A stretch of 64,000 nucleotides of DNA from Cricetibacter osteomyelitidis (GCF_004340985.1 NZ_SLYB01000008.1:43412-107411), one strand, 5' to 3'; positions 8,765-21,320 are shown, counted from the stretch's first letter. Translations and numbers: made by a program. The notes: generated by a model not told the origin, from the letters alone.

Positions 8765-9541
8765 TTACTCTTGTAAATCCCGCTTAAAGACAAATTCCGT
8801 ATTAGTGGATGCGGTTGCATCAAAATAATAACCGTCTAAATCAAATTCTTTTAGCTGTTCGATTTCCTGCAGGCGATGTTGAATGATATAACGGCACATT
8901 AAACCGCGAGCCTTTTTAGCATAAAAACTAATCACTTTATATTTACCGTTCTTATTATCTAAAAAAACCGGTTTGATAATATTTACCGATAATTTATCGG
9001 CTTTAACGGATTTATAATATTCATCCGATGCCAGATTCACCAATACATTATCACCTTGTTCGTCAATGGCTTTCTGTAAAGATTGAGTAATGACATTCCC
9101 CCAGAAAGCATACAAATCCTTGCCGTTGCGGTTGATTAATTTCGTTCCCATTTCCAAACGGTACGGTTGCATTAAATCCAACGGACGCAGCAGACCATAT
9201 AATCCTGATAATATACGCAAATGCTGTTGGGCAAACATCACATCTTGCTCCGACAAACTTTCTGCCGCTAATCCGGTATATACATCGCCTTTAAAGGCAT
9301 AAATCGCAGGACGGGAATTTTGTTGGTTATGCTTTTTTTCCCATTCGGCAAAGCGGGCGACATTAAGTCCTGCTAATTTATCGCTGATACTCATTAATGA
9401 CGCGATTTGTGCCGGTGATAATTGACGACATAAATCAATTAATTGCTCGCTATAATCCGTTAAGTGCGGTCGTGTTACAGAAAATTTTGGGATTTCGCTT
9501 TGATAATCAAGCGTTTTTGCCGGTGAAATAATGGCTAACAT
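8765..9541 (-). CDS. yaaA: Peroxide stress protein YaaA (DUF328/UPF0246)
   Basis: From the ATG at 9541 ([13 protein letters not shown]) the protein has 258 residues, the length of E. coli YaaA. The longer frame from 9598 overlaps ung and adds non-family residues, while AAAGGAAC gives a good ribosome-binding site for the chosen start. Conserved blocks include SDEYYKSVK and [10 protein letters not shown]. In E. coli YaaA limits free iron and DNA damage during hydrogen peroxide stress. Its position between ung (DNA repair) and fieF (iron efflux) fits that role. Confidence 0.92.
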   Translation of the reverse strand: MLAIISPAKTLDYQSEIPKFSVTRPHLTDYSEQLIDLCRQLSPAQIASLMSISDKLAGLNVARFAEWEKKHNQQNSRPAIYAFKGDVYTGLAAESLSEQDVMFAQQHLRILSGLYGLLRPLDLMQPYRLEMGTKLINRNGKDLYAFWGNVITQSLQKAIDEQGDNVLVNLASDEYYKSVKADKLSVNIIKPVFLDNKNGKYKVISFYAKKARGLMCRYIIQHRLQEIEQLKEFDLDGYYFDATASTNTEFVFKRDLQE

Positions 9542-9570
9542 TGTTGTTCCTTTCGTTAATTGAAGGCAAA

Positions 9571-10245
9571 TTATAATGAAAGTGCGGTCAATTTCCAATT
9601 AATTTCCGCTAACCCTTGCTCCCGCAAATAGTCGTTAGCCTTGGAAAAGTGGCGACAACCGAAAAATCCGCGATGTGCCGATAAAGGGGACGGATGTACC
9701 GAAGTCAACACACGGTGTTTATTACGATCAATAAACTGCCCTTTTTTCTGTGCATGACTGCCCCATAATAAAAACACAAGATGTTCGCGATGATTGTTTA
9801 ATTGTTCGATAACACGGTCGGTAAACGTTTCCCAACCGAATTTCGAATGGGAATGAGCCATGCCCCGCTCTACGGTTAATACCGTATTAAGTAACAGCAC
9901 CCCCTGTTTCGCCCAATCCACCAAATAACCGTGATTTGGAACCTGAAAACCTTCGATATCCGTGCTGAGTTCTTTATAGATGTTGACCAATGACGGCGGC
10001 GGTACAATGCCGGGTTTGACAGAAAAGGCCAATCCGTGTGCCTGATTCGGCCCGTGATAAGGATCTTGTCCTAAAATCACTACTTTTACATCAGCAAATT
10101 CGGTCAATTTAAATGCACTGAAAATTTCATTTTGCGGAGGATATATGATTTTACCGCTGGCGCGTGCCGCATGGACTTGTTGCAAAATAGATTTAAAATA
10201 AGGTTGTTCTTTTTCTATACCGATAGCATCTTTCCACGTTTCCAC
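9571..10245 (-). CDS. ung: Uracil-DNA glycosylase
   Basis: This 224-residue family 1 uracil-DNA glycosylase removes uracil from DNA in base excision repair. The catalytic block [18 protein letters not shown] holds the active aspartate (Asp61). The C-terminal [11 protein letters not shown] block holds the catalytic histidine and the minor-groove loop. It is the first gene of the minus-strand run toward fieF. It stands back to back with grcA, as ung and grcA (yfiD) are neighbours in E. coli. Confidence 0.96.
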   Translation of the reverse strand: METWKDAIGIEKEQPYFKSILQQVHAARASGKIIYPPQNEIFSAFKLTEFADVKVVILGQDPYHGPNQAHGLAFSVKPGIVPPPSLVNIYKELSTDIEGFQVPNHGYLVDWAKQGVLLLNTVLTVERGMAHSHSKFGWETFTDRVIEQLNNHREHLVFLLWGSHAQKKGQFIDRNKHRVLTSVHPSPLSAHRGFFGCRHFSKANDYLREQGLAEINWKLTALSL

Positions 10246-10421
10246 AACTCTCTCCCTTTATCACCAATTAAATGTGGCTTATATTATAAACATTGCAAGT
10301 TGGCTTGTCACTGACCGCAAATTTACCACTCAAAGAACCATATTCCCAACAAATAACTTTAAATAAATGTTAAATGCAGTTACTTATATGTTAAAATAAC
10401 CGCCAATACATCATATTTATT

Positions 10422-10435
10422 TTGATTAAAATCAA
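10422..10435. promoter_or_regulatory. FNR box 1 upstream of grcA
   Basis: TTGATTAAAATCAA is a perfect match to the FNR consensus TTGAT-N4-ATCAA. Its centre lies 42 bp upstream of the second box, so the two are on the same face of the helix. Confidence 0.85.
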
Positions 10436-10463
10436 ATTTAATAAAATATTAATGAAATATCAC

Positions 10464-10477
10464 TTGTTTTAGATCAA
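10464..10477. promoter_or_regulatory. FNR box 2 upstream of grcA
   Basis: TTGTTTTAGATCAA matches TTGAT-N4-ATCAA with one mismatch. It is centred roughly 40-48 bp upstream of the likely grcA transcription start, a class II activator position. Confidence 0.75.
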
Positions 10478-10555
10478 TTTTATTTGAAAAGATAAAAATT
10501 TTTGATAAAATTTGCACCAATTTAGATTAACAAACAGCCAAATGGAGGCATTCAT

Positions 10556-10939
10556 ATGATTAAAGGTATTCAAATTACTCAAGCCGCTAACGACAATTTA
10601 TTGAACTCATTCTGGTTATTGGATAGCGACAAAGGTGAAGCTCGTTGTTTATGTGCTAAAGGAGACTTCGCTGAAGATCAAGTGGTGGCAGTAAACGAAT
10701 TAGGTCAATTCGAATATCGCGAATTACCGGTTGACATTGCTCCGCGTGTAAAAGTGGAAGGCGGTCAACACTTAAACGTAAACGTTTTACGTCGTGAAAC
10801 TTTAGAAGATGCCGTTAAAAATCCGGAAAAATATCCGCAATTAACCATCCGTGTTTCCGGTTATGCAGTACGTTTCAACTCGCTAACTCCGGAACAACAA
10901 CGCGACGTTATTACTCGTACTTTCACTGAAAGTTTATAA
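10556..10939 (+). CDS. grcA: Autonomous glycyl radical cofactor GrcA
   Basis: This 127-residue protein is homologous to the C-terminus of pyruvate formate-lyase and has the same length as E. coli YfiD/GrcA. The glycyl radical motif RVSGYAVRF places the radical at Gly102. After oxygen damage cleaves pyruvate formate-lyase, GrcA binds the fragment and restores activity, so it protects mixed-acid fermentation during oxygen exposure. Strong AGGAGG-like spacing (TGGAGGCATTCAT) precedes the start. The two upstream FNR boxes indicate anaerobic activation, as in E. coli. Confidence 0.96.
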   Translation: MIKGIQITQAANDNLLNSFWLLDSDKGEARCLCAKGDFAEDQVVAVNELGQFEYRELPVDIAPRVKVEGGQHLNVNVLRRETLEDAVKNPEKYPQLTIRVSGYAVRFNSLTPEQQRDVITRTFTESL

Positions 10940-10953
10940 TTTTCGATTTCACA

Positions 10954-10984
10954 AAAAAAGTAACATCACTGATGTTACTTTTTT
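10954..10984. terminator. Bidirectional terminator between grcA and dapA
   Basis: A long perfect stem, AAAAAAGTAACATC/GATGTTACTTTTTT, with a 3-base loop sits just after grcA and faces the end of dapA. It has A and T tracts on both sides. Confidence 0.88.
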
Positions 10985-11028
10985 ATTGAGTACAATTTAT
11001 AAAACTTTATAAAAAAAGACCGCACTTA

Positions 11029-11922
11029 TTAAAGCAGCCCTGCCTGTTTTAAGGCCGCTTCTACTTTAGGTTGTGCCTGCTCGCTTAAAACGGTCAGCGG
11101 TAAACGTAATACCGGTTCGGCGATCAAACCGATACGATATGCTGCCCATTTCACCGGAATCGGGTTAGACTCCACAAATAAATCTTTATGTAGTGCCATC
11201 AAGCGTTCATTGATTACCTCTGCTTCTGCAAAATTACCTTCCAGTGCGAATTTACACATTTTCGCCATATCCGCGGCAGCAACATTATTGGTTACAGAAA
11301 TCACGCCTTGTCCGCCCAATTTCATTAATTCCAAACCTGTCGCATCATCACCGCTTAAAATAATGAAATCCTCACCGGTTAATGCACGAATTTTGGCTAC
11401 GCGACTCACATCACCTGTAGCTTCTTTAATTCCCACAATATTAGGAATTTTTGCCAAACGACCTACGGTTTCAGGTTGTAAGTCACTTCCCGTACGCCCC
11501 GGCACATTATAAAGAATTTGAGGTAAATCGGTTGATTCCGCAATCGCTTTAAAGTGTTGATACATCCCTTCTTGTGTCGGTTTATTATAGTATGGCACCA
11601 CAGATAAACATCCTGCTACACCGCTATCACGCAATAATTTAGTCATTGCAATGGCTTCGCTCGTTGCATTAGATCCGGTACCTGCAATCACAGGAATACG
11701 TCCGGCTGCAAATTCAACGGTCTTTTGAATTACTTTCACATTTTCATCAATGCTTAAAGTCGCCGACTCACCGGTTGTACCGACCGCTACAATACCGTCC
11801 GTGCCGGATTTAATATGATATTCTACGAGTTTTTTCAACTCATCATAATCTACTTCACCGTGATTATTCATTGGGGTGATCATTGCAGTTAAACTGCCTG
11901 AAAACAAAAGTGTGTTTGCCAT
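11029..11922 (-). CDS. dapA: 4-hydroxy-tetrahydrodipicolinate synthase
   Basis: This 297-residue TIM-barrel lyase condenses pyruvate with aspartate semialdehyde, the first step of the lysine and diaminopimelate branch. The Schiff-base lysine is Lys166 in GIKEATGD. The catalytic tyrosines are Tyr138 (LYNVPGRTG) and Tyr112 (PYYNKP), and the TTGES motif is at 49-53. The gene stands alone: bcp diverges from it upstream and grcA converges downstream. A good ribosome-binding site (GGAGGA) precedes the ATG. Confidence 0.96.
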   Translation of the reverse strand: MANTLLFSGSLTAMITPMNNHGEVDYDELKKLVEYHIKSGTDGIVAVGTTGESATLSIDENVKVIQKTVEFAAGRIPVIAGTGSNATSEAIAMTKLLRDSGVAGCLSVVPYYNKPTQEGMYQHFKAIAESTDLPQILYNVPGRTGSDLQPETVGRLAKIPNIVGIKEATGDVSRVAKIRALTGEDFIILSGDDATGLELMKLGGQGVISVTNNVAAADMAKMCKFALEGNFAEAEVINERLMALHKDLFVESNPIPVKWAAYRIGLIAEPVLRLPLTVLSEQAQPKVEAALKQAGLL

Positions 11923-11966
11923 AAATCCTCCGAAGATTTTTTATATTTTATTTATTGAAGTCGATG

Positions 11967-11995
11967 TTCTTAAAGATCGCTAAAAACGATATAAT
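11967..11995 (+). promoter_or_regulatory. Probable promoter of bcp
   Basis: TTCTTA, a 17-base spacer and a perfect TATAAT (11990-11995) lie about 45 bases upstream of the bcp start. Confidence 0.5.
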
Positions 11996-12040
11996 TTGCA
12001 AGTGTTTTTTATGATTTTAAACAAATAAAAGGAAAATAAA

Positions 12041-12511
12041 ATGAATACATTAAAAATTGGCGATATCGCACCGCACTTCACACTGCCAAATCAAGCGAAT
12101 GAACTCGTTTCATTGACACAATTTCAAGGCAAAAAAGTACTGCTTTATTTCTATCCTAAAGCATTGACACCGGGGTGCACTATGCAAGCCCATGGATTAC
12201 GCGATGCAAAAACTGAGTTAGACAAATTTGATGTGGTTATTTTAGGCATTAGTCCCGATGCACCAAACAAATTAGCTAATTTTATTGAGAAGAAAGCCTT
12301 GAATTTTACCTTGCTTTCTGATGTCGACCACAAGGTTGCAGAACAATTCGGTGTGTGGGGTGAGAAAAAATTTATGGGGAAAACCTATAATGGCATTCAT
12401 CGTATTAGTTTTTTAATCAATGAACAAGGTATTATCGAACAAGTTTTTGATAAATTTAAAACCAAAGATCATCATCAAGTCGTATTGAACTATTTAGAAC
12501 AAAATTTATAA
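12041..12511 (+). CDS. bcp: Thioredoxin-dependent thiol peroxidase Bcp, single-cysteine form
   Basis: This 156-residue peroxiredoxin of the Bcp/PrxQ group reduces peroxides and lipid hydroperoxides. The peroxidatic cysteine is Cys46 in LTPGCT. In E. coli Bcp the resolving cysteine lies five residues later; here that position is His51 (CTMQAHGLRD). No other cysteine exists in the protein, so it must work by a one-cysteine mechanism with an external thiol. The family is otherwise clear from YFYPKALTPGCT and GVWGEKKFMGKTYNGI. It is transcribed alone, divergent from dapA. Confidence 0.94.
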   Translation: MNTLKIGDIAPHFTLPNQANELVSLTQFQGKKVLLYFYPKALTPGCTMQAHGLRDAKTELDKFDVVILGISPDAPNKLANFIEKKALNFTLLSDVDHKVAEQFGVWGEKKFMGKTYNGIHRISFLINEQGIIEQVFDKFKTKDHHQVVLNYLEQNL

Positions 12512-12515
12512 AACA

Positions 12516-12540
12516 AAAACCCGCTAATATAGCGGGTTTT
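12516..12540. terminator. Bidirectional terminator between bcp and rplQ
   Basis: Arms AAAACCCGCT and AGCGGGTTTT flank a 5-base loop, with T runs on both strands. It ends bcp on the plus strand and the whole alpha ribosomal operon on the minus strand. Confidence 0.88.
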
Positions 12541-12558
12541 TAATTTTAATTGAATCTA

Positions 12559-12966
<408 letters not shown>

Positions 12967-12988
12967 TTAACCCAGTGACCAGACTATA

Positions 12989-13978
12989 TTAGTCTTCGGC
13001 AATACTTGCCGGTGGCCAGTTTTCAAGGCGCATACCTAATGACAGACCACGTGAAGCGAGTACGTCTTTAATTTCAGTAAGAGATTTCTTACCAAGATTA
13101 GGCGTTTTTAATAACTCAACTTCGGTACGTTGTACTAAGTCACCGATATAATGAATTGTTTCTGCTTTCAAACAGTTAGCAGAACGAACTGTCAACTCTA
13201 AGTCATCAACAGGACGTAATAAAATCGGATCAAACTCCGGTTTTTCTTCCTTAACTTCAGGTTGACGAACATCACGTAAATCAACGAATGCATCAAGTTG
13301 CTCTGCTAAAATTGTTGCTGCACGACGAATCGCTTCTTCCGGATCAATAGTGCCGTTAGTTTCCAGTTCAATCACTAACTTATCTAAGTCAGTACGTTGT
13401 TCAACACGTGCTGCTTCTACATTGTAGGCAATACGGTCAACCGGACTATAAGTAGCATCTACCAATAAACGACCGATAGGACGATCTTCATCTTGACTAT
13501 GCACACGAGCTGAAGCAGGAACATAACCTCTGCCACGTTGTACACGAATACGCATACTAATCGATGCATTCTCGTCTGTTAAATGACAGATTACATGTTC
13601 AGGATTTACGATTTCAACATCACCATCGTGGGTGATGTCGGCTGCAACAACAGGGCCAATGCCAGATTTATTCAATGTTAAAATAACATCATCTTTATTC
13701 TGAACCTTAACCGCTAGACCTTTAAGGTTTAAAAGCACTTCAAGAATATCTTCTTGAACACCTTCTTTACTACTATATTCGTGCAATACCCCTTCAATTT
13801 CTACTTCAGTCACGGCACAACCCGGCATTGAAGATAGAAGAATGCGACGTAAAGCATTACCTAAAGTGTGACCGAAACCACGCTCTAACGGTTCTAAAAT
13901 CACTTTAGCGTGAGTTGGGCTGATTTGCTCAATATCAACTAAGTGTGGCTTTAAAAATTCTGTAACAGAACCCTGCAT
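12989..13978 (-). CDS. rpoA: DNA-directed RNA polymerase subunit alpha
   Basis: This 329-residue protein has the same length as E. coli RpoA. The N-terminal domain (about 1-235) holds the dimerisation and beta-binding part ([19 protein letters not shown]). A linker leads to the C-terminal domain, which binds UP elements and activators ([36 protein letters not shown]). It is cotranscribed with rpsM, rpsK, rpsD and rplQ. Confidence 0.98.
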   Translation of the reverse strand: MQGSVTEFLKPHLVDIEQISPTHAKVILEPLERGFGHTLGNALRRILLSSMPGCAVTEVEIEGVLHEYSSKEGVQEDILEVLLNLKGLAVKVQNKDDVILTLNKSGIGPVVAADITHDGDVEIVNPEHVICHLTDENASISMRIRVQRGRGYVPASARVHSQDEDRPIGRLLVDATYSPVDRIAYNVEAARVEQRTDLDKLVIELETNGTIDPEEAIRRAATILAEQLDAFVDLRDVRQPEVKEEKPEFDPILLRPVDDLELTVRSANCLKAETIHYIGDLVQRTEVELLKTPNLGKKSLTEIKDVLASRGLSLGMRLENWPPASIAED

Positions 13979-14011
13979 TTTATCCTCTCTATTGCTACTA
14001 AGCTTTAACTA

Positions 14012-14632
14012 TTATTTAGAGTAAAGCTCGACGATCAGATGTTCGTTAATGTCTGCTGATAAATCAGAACGTTCAGGAACACGTTTGAACACACCTTCCA
14101 TTTTAGCGGCATCAACTTCTAACCATGTCGGTTTTTCTCTTTGTTCTGCCAATTCCAGTGATGCTTTAATACGTGCTTGTTTTTTCGATTTTTCACGAAT
14201 AGCAACAACATCATTAACGGAAACTTGGAATGATGGGATATTCACAACACGACCATTTACAACAACGGCTTTGTGACTCACCAGTTGGCGAGCCTCTGCA
14301 CGAGTTGCTGCAAAGCCCATGCGATAAACAACGTTATCCAATCGACCTTCTAATAACACTAATAAGTTTTCACCTGTGTTACCTTTTAAGCGGTTTGCTT
14401 CTTTATAGTAGTTACGGAATTGACGTTCTAAGATCCCGTACATACGGCGAACTTTTTGCTTCTCACGTAATTGACTACCATAGTCAGACAAACGCGGTTT
14501 ACGAGCACCGTGTTGACCGGGTGCTGTATCAATTTTACATTTTGAATCAATCGCACGAACGCCAGACTTAAGGAATAAGTCAGTGCCTTCGCGACGGCTT
14601 AGCTTGAGTTTAGGACCCAAATATCTTGCCAT
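14012..14632 (-). CDS. rpsD: 30S ribosomal protein S4
   Basis: S4 has 206 residues and binds the 5' domain of 16S rRNA to start small-subunit assembly. The start ([24 protein letters not shown]) and the central S4 RNA-binding domain ([31 protein letters not shown]) are typical. In enterobacteria it also represses the alpha operon by binding the leader before rpsM. A matching leader is present here at 15418-15500. Confidence 0.98.
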   Translation of the reverse strand: MARYLGPKLKLSRREGTDLFLKSGVRAIDSKCKIDTAPGQHGARKPRLSDYGSQLREKQKVRRMYGILERQFRNYYKEANRLKGNTGENLLVLLEGRLDNVVYRMGFAATRAEARQLVSHKAVVVNGRVVNIPSFQVSVNDVVAIREKSKKQARIKASLELAEQREKPTWLEVDAAKMEGVFKRVPERSDLSADINEHLIVELYSK

Positions 14633-14661
14633 TTTCTTTCTCCAACTATCCTATAACGCCA

Positions 14662-15054
<393 letters not shown>

Positions 15055-15067
15055 CTATTTACCCCGA

Positions 15068-15424
15068 CTATTTCTTGATCGGTTTACGAGGACCCTTACG
15101 GGTACGCGCGTTAGTTTTAGTACGTTGACCACGTACAGGTAAACTACGACGATGACGTAAACCACGATAACATCCTAAGTCTAATAGACGTTTGATGTTT
15201 AATGTTACTTCACGACGTAAGTCACCTTCAACGGTAAATTTACCAACTTCGTCACGCAGTTTATCAATCTGCTCTTCAGACAATTCTCTGATCTTAACAT
15301 CTTCAGCAATACCAGCTGCTGCACAAATAGCTTGTGAGCGGGTTTTACCGATACCGTAGATCGCAGTTAATGCAATTACAGCGTGTTTGTGATCAGGAAT
15401 GTTAATGCCTGCAATACGGGCCAC
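15068..15424 (-). CDS. rpsM: 30S ribosomal protein S13
   Basis: S13 has 118 residues ([26 protein letters not shown] at the start) and sits in the small-subunit head, touching the P-site tRNA and 50S bridges. The start codon is GTG, as in the E. coli gene, behind AGGAGTGCATA. It is the first gene of the alpha operon, and its start site lies within the S4-type leader. Confidence 0.97.
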   Translation of the reverse strand: MARIAGINIPDHKHAVIALTAIYGIGKTRSQAICAAAGIAEDVKIRELSEEQIDKLRDEVGKFTVEGDLRREVTLNIKRLLDLGCYRGLRHRRSLPVRGQRTKTNARTRKGPRKPIKK

Positions 15425-15500
15425 TATGCACTCCTATTATTAAAATTAATTGATACACTGATCTTGAAAAGCCCGTTTTCAGGATACTCAAACAGTGCAT
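15418..15500 (-). promoter_or_regulatory. Alpha-operon leader (S4-binding pseudoknot type)
   Basis: On the minus strand the stretch before rpsM reads TTTGAGTATCCTGAAAACGG and continues GGCTTTTCA. It is followed about 45 bases later by AGGAGTGCATA and the GTG start. This closely resembles the E. coli alpha-operon leader as I recall it, including the hairpin TGAAAA-CGGGC-TTTTCA. In E. coli that leader folds into the pseudoknot S4 binds to block rpsM translation (Rfam Alpha_RBS). The GTG start and its short spacing also match. Confidence 0.8.
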
Positions 15501-15521
15501 CAGGACATAAATGAGCTGAGC

Positions 15522-15550
15522 AGTATAACTGCTCAGCAGGTTCTTTGCAA
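15522..15550 (-). promoter_or_regulatory. Internal promoter of the alpha operon, inside an inverted repeat
   Basis: On the minus strand TTGCAA (15545-15550), a 17-base spacer and TATACT (15522-15527) form a clear sigma-70 promoter between rpmJ and rpsM. The -10 lies within a 9-bp inverted repeat, CTGAGCAGT...ACTGCTCAG, at 15516-15536. No U tract follows, so the hairpin is not a standard terminator. Confidence 0.75.
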
Positions 15551-15563
15551 GAAAAATGTTTAA

Positions 15564-15677
15564 TTAACCTTGACGTTGTTTATGTTTAGGGTCGCTGCAT
15601 AATACACGAACAACACCTTCACGTTTAACAATTTTGCAGTTACGACACATTTTCTTAACGGAAGCACGAACTTTCAT
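15564..15677 (-). CDS. rpmJ: 50S ribosomal protein L36
   Basis: This short gene of 37 codons reads [20 protein letters not shown] and on to [11 protein letters not shown]. The zinc-binding C-X2-C...C-X4-H pattern is complete (CRNC, then CSDPKH), so this is the zinc form. It lies between secY and rpsM, its normal place at the end of the spc operon. It is easily missed because of its length. Confidence 0.96.
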
Positions 15678-15712
15678 TGCTTATCCCTATTTACATTTAA
15701 AAGACAATAAAA

Positions 15713-17038
15713 TTATTGTCCAAACCCTTTAAGGTTTGCTTTTTTCAACGCAGATTCATATTGACTTGACATCAAATGACTTTGAACCTGAGCGATGAAA
15801 TCCATAATTACCACTACAACAATCAGTAAAGAAGTACCACCAAAATAGAATTGTACGTTCCATGCCGATGTCATAAGATAAGGAACCAAACACACAAATG
15901 TGACATATAACCCACCAATTAAGGTTAAGCGGGTCATAATTTTATCAATATAACGTGATGTCTGTTCACCTGGTCTAATTCCCGGTATGAATGCACCAGA
16001 TTTTTTCAAATTATCTGCAGTATCACGAGGATTATATTGCATTGCAGTATAGAAGAAACTAAAAAACATAATTGCCGCTGCATACAAAACCAAATACAAT
16101 GGTTGTCCTGGCGCTAACAATAATGATAAATCAGAAAGCCATTCTAAACTTGCCCCTTGGCCAAACCAAGTGGTTATAGTTGCAGGGAACAAAATAATAC
16201 TTGATGCAAAAATTGCCGGCATTACACCTGCCATATTTACTTTTAATGGCAAATGCGTGCTGTGCCCACCAAGAATTTGACGACCTTGCTGACGTTTAGC
16301 ATATTCAACACGGATTCTTCTTTGTCCTCTTTCGATAAAGACAACAAAATATGTTACTGCAAAAACAATTACGGCAATTAATAAAAGAACTAATAGATGC
16401 ATTTGCCCTTGACGAGCCTGCTCAATAGTTTGACCGATTGCAGAAGGAAGTCCTGCCACAATACCTGCAAAAATAATTAAAGAAATACCATTACCAATAC
16501 CGCGTTCTGTAATTTGCTCGCCTAGCCACATTAAGAACATCGTTCCCGTTACCAAGCTCACAACAGCAGTAAAGTAAAAACCGAAGCCTAAATTTGGAAC
16601 TAGACCCGGTAACATGCTTGGCAAACCTGTCGCAATACCAATTGCTTGGATCGTAGCTAATACCAACGTGGAATAACGAGTATATTTGCTAATTTTACGA
16701 CGACCGGCTTCACCTTCTTTCTTTAATTCTGCTAATGCAGGATGTACGGTTGCCAATAATTGAATAATGATAGATGCCGAAATATACGGCATAATCCCTA
16801 AGGCAAAAATTGACGCTCGACTCAACGCACCACCAGAGAACATATTAAACATATCAATGATGGTGCCCTTTTGTTGTTCGATTAATTGAGCTAATACGGC
16901 CGAATCAATACCAGGAACCGGAATGAAAGAACCAATACGAAAGACGATCAGTGCACCTAAAACAAACCATAATCGACGTTTTAGCTCACCAGTACCGCTT
17001 TGAGTGCTTCTATTTTGATACCCTGGTTGCTTAGCCAT
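15713..17038 (-). CDS. secY: Protein translocase subunit SecY
   Basis: This 441-residue inner-membrane protein with about ten membrane segments forms the channel of the Sec translocon. Typical blocks are [13 protein letters not shown] at the start, [17 protein letters not shown] in the plug and second helix region, and [23 protein letters not shown] in the cytoplasmic loop. It lies in the spc operon after rplO, so translocon and ribosome genes are expressed together. Confidence 0.98.
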   Translation of the reverse strand: MAKQPGYQNRSTQSGTGELKRRLWFVLGALIVFRIGSFIPVPGIDSAVLAQLIEQQKGTIIDMFNMFSGGALSRASIFALGIMPYISASIIIQLLATVHPALAELKKEGEAGRRKISKYTRYSTLVLATIQAIGIATGLPSMLPGLVPNLGFGFYFTAVVSLVTGTMFLMWLGEQITERGIGNGISLIIFAGIVAGLPSAIGQTIEQARQGQMHLLVLLLIAVIVFAVTYFVVFIERGQRRIRVEYAKRQQGRQILGGHSTHLPLKVNMAGVMPAIFASSIILFPATITTWFGQGASLEWLSDLSLLLAPGQPLYLVLYAAAIMFFSFFYTAMQYNPRDTADNLKKSGAFIPGIRPGEQTSRYIDKIMTRLTLIGGLYVTFVCLVPYLMTSAWNVQFYFGGTSLLIVVVVIMDFIAQVQSHLMSSQYESALKKANLKGFGQ

Positions 17039-17042
17039 TTAA

Positions 17043-17477
17043 TTATTCCTCAACAGAACCGCCAGCCGCTTCAATGGCTGATTTTGCACCTTTAGTTACA
17101 CGTAAACCGCGAACAGTTACAGCACCTTTTAGTTCACCTGCAAGAATTACTTTTGCAAATTGAATATCTTTAGTGATTACGTTCGCTGCTTTTAATGCAT
17201 CTAATGTAACAACGTTACCTTCAACTTTAGTTAAATCATTCAAACGGACTTCAGCTGTAACAGCTGCTTTCATTGAAGTAAAACCAAATTTCGGTAAACG
17301 ACGATATAAAGGCATTTGGCCACCTTCAAAACCTCGACGAACACCACCGCCAGTACGAGATTTTTGACCTTTATGACCACGGCCGCCTGTTTTGCCTAAA
17401 CCGGAACCAATACCACGACCTAGACGCTTAGCACTATGCTTCGCACCTTCAGCCGGAGATAGAGTATTTAAACGCAT
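17043..17477 (-). CDS. rplO: 50S ribosomal protein L15
   Basis: L15 has 144 residues with a glycine-rich basic N-terminus ([21 protein letters not shown]) that runs into the 23S rRNA core. It is followed by secY after 4 bases and preceded by rpmD, the standard spc order. Confidence 0.98.
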   Translation of the reverse strand: MRLNTLSPAEGAKHSAKRLGRGIGSGLGKTGGRGHKGQKSRTGGGVRRGFEGGQMPLYRRLPKFGFTSMKAAVTAEVRLNDLTKVEGNVVTLDALKAANVITKDIQFAKVILAGELKGAVTVRGLRVTKGAKSAIEAAGGSVEE

Positions 17478-17481
17478 TCTC

Positions 17482-17661
17482 TTACTCCTCTACTTTAACC
17501 ATGTATGAAACTTGGTTGATCATACCGCGTACCGCTGGGGTATCTTCTAATTCAACAGTATGACGGATATGGCGAAGTCCTAAGCCTTTCAATGTAGCTT
17601 TGTGTTTCGGTAAACGAGCAATAGAGCTACGAGTTTGAGTTACTTTAATAGTTTTAGCCAT
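17482..17661 (-). CDS. rpmD: 50S ribosomal protein L30
   Basis: L30 has 59 residues ([20 protein letters not shown]). I use the ATG at 17661; the frame can be extended two codons to a TTG, but this ATG matches the family start. It sits between rpsE and rplO. Confidence 0.97.
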
Positions 17662-17667
17662 AATCAA

Positions 17668-18168
<501 letters not shown>

Positions 18169-18183
18169 CTAAAATTACCTCTA

Positions 18184-18537
18184 TTAGAACTGTAGACCAG
18201 CTTCACGGGCTGCGTCCGCTAAAGTTTGGACACGACCATGATATTTAAAACCAGAACGGTCAAATGCAACATCTTTGATGCCTTTAGCTAAAGCTCTTTC
18301 TGCAATTGCTTTACCTACTGCAGCGGCTGCATCTTTGTTTCCGGTGAATTTCACTTGCTCACTAATTACTTTTTCAACAGTTGAAGCAGCGGCAAGAACT
18401 TCTGAACCGTTCGGTGCGATTACTTGTGCATAAATATGACGCGGAGTACGATGAATAACTAAACGAGTTACTCCTTGCTCTCTCATCAAATGACGCGTAC
18501 GAGTCGCACGACGGATACGAGCTGATTTCTTATCCAT
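18184..18537 (-). CDS. rplR: 50S ribosomal protein L18
   Basis: L18 has 117 residues ([20 protein letters not shown]) and binds 5S rRNA in the central protuberance. The C-terminal block [25 protein letters not shown] is typical. It lies between rplF and rpsE. Confidence 0.98.
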   Translation of the reverse strand: MDKKSARIRRATRTRHLMREQGVTRLVIHRTPRHIYAQVIAPNGSEVLAAASTVEKVISEQVKFTGNKDAAAAVGKAIAERALAKGIKDVAFDRSGFKYHGRVQTLADAAREAGLQF

Positions 18538-18550
18538 AGTGTTACCTTAA

Positions 18551-19084
18551 TTATTTCTTCTTAGCCTCTTTAGTACGTACCACTTCATCAGCGTAACGTA
18601 CCCCTTTACCTTTATAAGGCTCAGGACGGCGATAAGCACGAATATCTGCTGCAACTTGTCCGATTAGCTGTTTGTCTGCACCTTTCAATACGATTTCCGT
18701 TTGAGAAGGGCATTCTGCAGTAATACCTGCTGGCAATGTGTGCTCAACAGGGTGAGAGAAACCTAAACTTAAAGCAACTACGTTGCCTTTAATTTGGGCT
18801 CTGTAACCTACACCCACCAATTGTAATTTACGAGTGAAGCCTTCTGTCACACCGATAACCATTGCATTAACTAACGCACGTGCAGTACCTGCTTGTGCAT
18901 CAGCATTAACAATATCTGCACGAGGTGCAAATGTTAATTCGTTGTTTTCAAATTTAACTTCAACTGAACTGTGAATGTCACGAGATAATGTGCCATTCTT
19001 TCCTTTAACCGTTAATAGCTGACCGTCGAGTTTAACCTCTACGCCGGCAGGAACATTAACGGGTGCTTTTGCAACACGAGACAT
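18551..19084 (-). CDS. rplF: 50S ribosomal protein L6
   Basis: L6 has 177 residues, two similar domains, and the C-terminal signature [16 protein letters not shown]. It lies near the factor-binding site of the large subunit. It is in the usual spc position after rpsH. Confidence 0.98.
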   Translation of the reverse strand: MSRVAKAPVNVPAGVEVKLDGQLLTVKGKNGTLSRDIHSSVEVKFENNELTFAPRADIVNADAQAGTARALVNAMVIGVTEGFTRKLQLVGVGYRAQIKGNVVALSLGFSHPVEHTLPAGITAECPSQTEIVLKGADKQLIGQVAADIRAYRRPEPYKGKGVRYADEVVRTKEAKKK

Positions 19085-19098
19085 TTCCTACCTCTCTA

Positions 19099-19491
19099 TT
19101 AAGCTACGTAACAGATAATCTCACCGCCCAACCCCGCTTGGCGAGCTGCACGGTCAGTCATCACACCTTTAGATGTAGAAACAACTGCAATACCTAAACC
19201 ACCCATAATTTTTGGTAATTCGTCTTTACGTTTATAAATACGAAGACCAGGACGGCTTACACGTTGAATGCTTTCTACAACCGGTTTACCTTGGAAATAT
19301 TTTAAAGTAATTTCCAATTCAGGCTTGGTGCCTTCTAAAACTTTAACGCTTTCGATATAACCTTCGCTAGCTAATACATTGGCAATTGCCACTTTTAGCT
19401 TGGATGAAGGCATACTAATCGCAACTTTGTTCGCAGCTTGACCGTTACGAATGCGGGTCAACATATCTGCGATTGGATCTTGCATGCTCAT
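19099..19491 (-). CDS. rpsH: 30S ribosomal protein S8
   Basis: S8 has 130 residues ([22 protein letters not shown]) and binds the central domain of 16S rRNA. The C-terminal block [26 protein letters not shown] is typical. In E. coli S8 is the translational repressor of the spc operon, acting near rplE. I did not identify that target here. Confidence 0.98.
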   Translation of the reverse strand: MSMQDPIADMLTRIRNGQAANKVAISMPSSKLKVAIANVLASEGYIESVKVLEGTKPELEITLKYFQGKPVVESIQRVSRPGLRIYKRKDELPKIMGGLGIAVVSTSKGVMTDRAARQAGLGGEIICYVA

Positions 19492-19526
19492 TTGATTTTA
19501 CTCCGATTCCAAAATAAAGTGGTAAA

Positions 19527-19832
19527 TTACCAACTTGCTTTCTTAAGGCCTGGAATTTCGCCACGCATCGCAGCTTCACGAACCTTAATACGACTTAAAC
19601 CAAACTTACGAAGAACGCCGTGAGGACGTCCGGTTTGGCGGCAACGGTTACGCTGACGGATTGGGCTAGAATCACGCGGTAAAGTTTGTAACTTTAACAC
19701 GGCATCCCAACGCTCTTCGTCAGAGGCGTTTACATCTGAAATAATTTTTTTCAATTCAACGCGTTTAGCGTAAAATTTTTCAGCCAATTTAGCACGTTTT
19801 AAATCGCGCTCTTTCATTGATTGTTTAGCCAT
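19527..19832 (-). CDS. rpsN: 30S ribosomal protein S14
   Basis: S14 has 101 residues ([20 protein letters not shown]). The stretch [28 protein letters not shown] lacks the zinc-binding CXXC pairs, so this is the long zinc-free form. It lies between rplE and rpsH. Confidence 0.97.
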   Translation of the reverse strand: MAKQSMKERDLKRAKLAEKFYAKRVELKKIISDVNASDEERWDAVLKLQTLPRDSSPIRQRNRCRQTGRPHGVLRKFGLSRIKVREAAMRGEIPGLKKASW

Positions 19833-19844
19833 CTATAACCTGCC

Positions 19845-20722
<878 letters not shown>

Positions 20723-20736
20723 TTTCTCTTCTCTCC

Positions 20737-21120
<384 letters not shown>

Positions 21121-21196
21121 CTAAAATCTAAAAAATCCCCTTTCGACAATCTAATCGGGACGAATCTGCCCAACACACAGGTTAGACAGGTTGCGG

Positions 21197-21225
21197 ATTT
21201 TATCACAACGCCCAATACCAATCAA
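21197..21225 (-). promoter_or_regulatory. spc operon promoter
   Basis: On the minus strand TTGATT (21220-21225), a 17-base spacer and TAAAAT (21197-21202) lie about 90 bases upstream of rplN. The site is in the only long gap of the S10-spc block, just after the S10 terminator. It fits a sigma-70 promoter restarting transcription. Confidence 0.7.
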
Positions 21226-21277
21226 GTTTTAATCAAGGATTATTTGTCTGATATTGATAAATAATTTTAACAAAAAT

Positions 21278-21320
21278 GACCGCACTTTTTATTACACGGA
21301 TTATGCCGTCAAGTGCGGTC
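21278..21320. repeat. Inverted pair of DNA uptake signals
   Basis: GACCGCACTT (21278-21287) and AAGTGCGGTC (21311-21320) form a dyad with a 23-base loop, directly beyond the S10 operon terminator. These are the only uptake signals I found within the ribosomal protein block. Confidence 0.85.

Larger units (their letters stand above)
10246..10555. promoter_or_regulatory. Divergent ung-grcA regulatory region
   Basis: This AT-rich stretch of 310 bases separates ung from grcA. It holds two FNR-type boxes and a likely -10 element for grcA (TAAAAT at 10506-10511). No coding sequence or RNA gene is visible in it. Confidence 0.7.
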
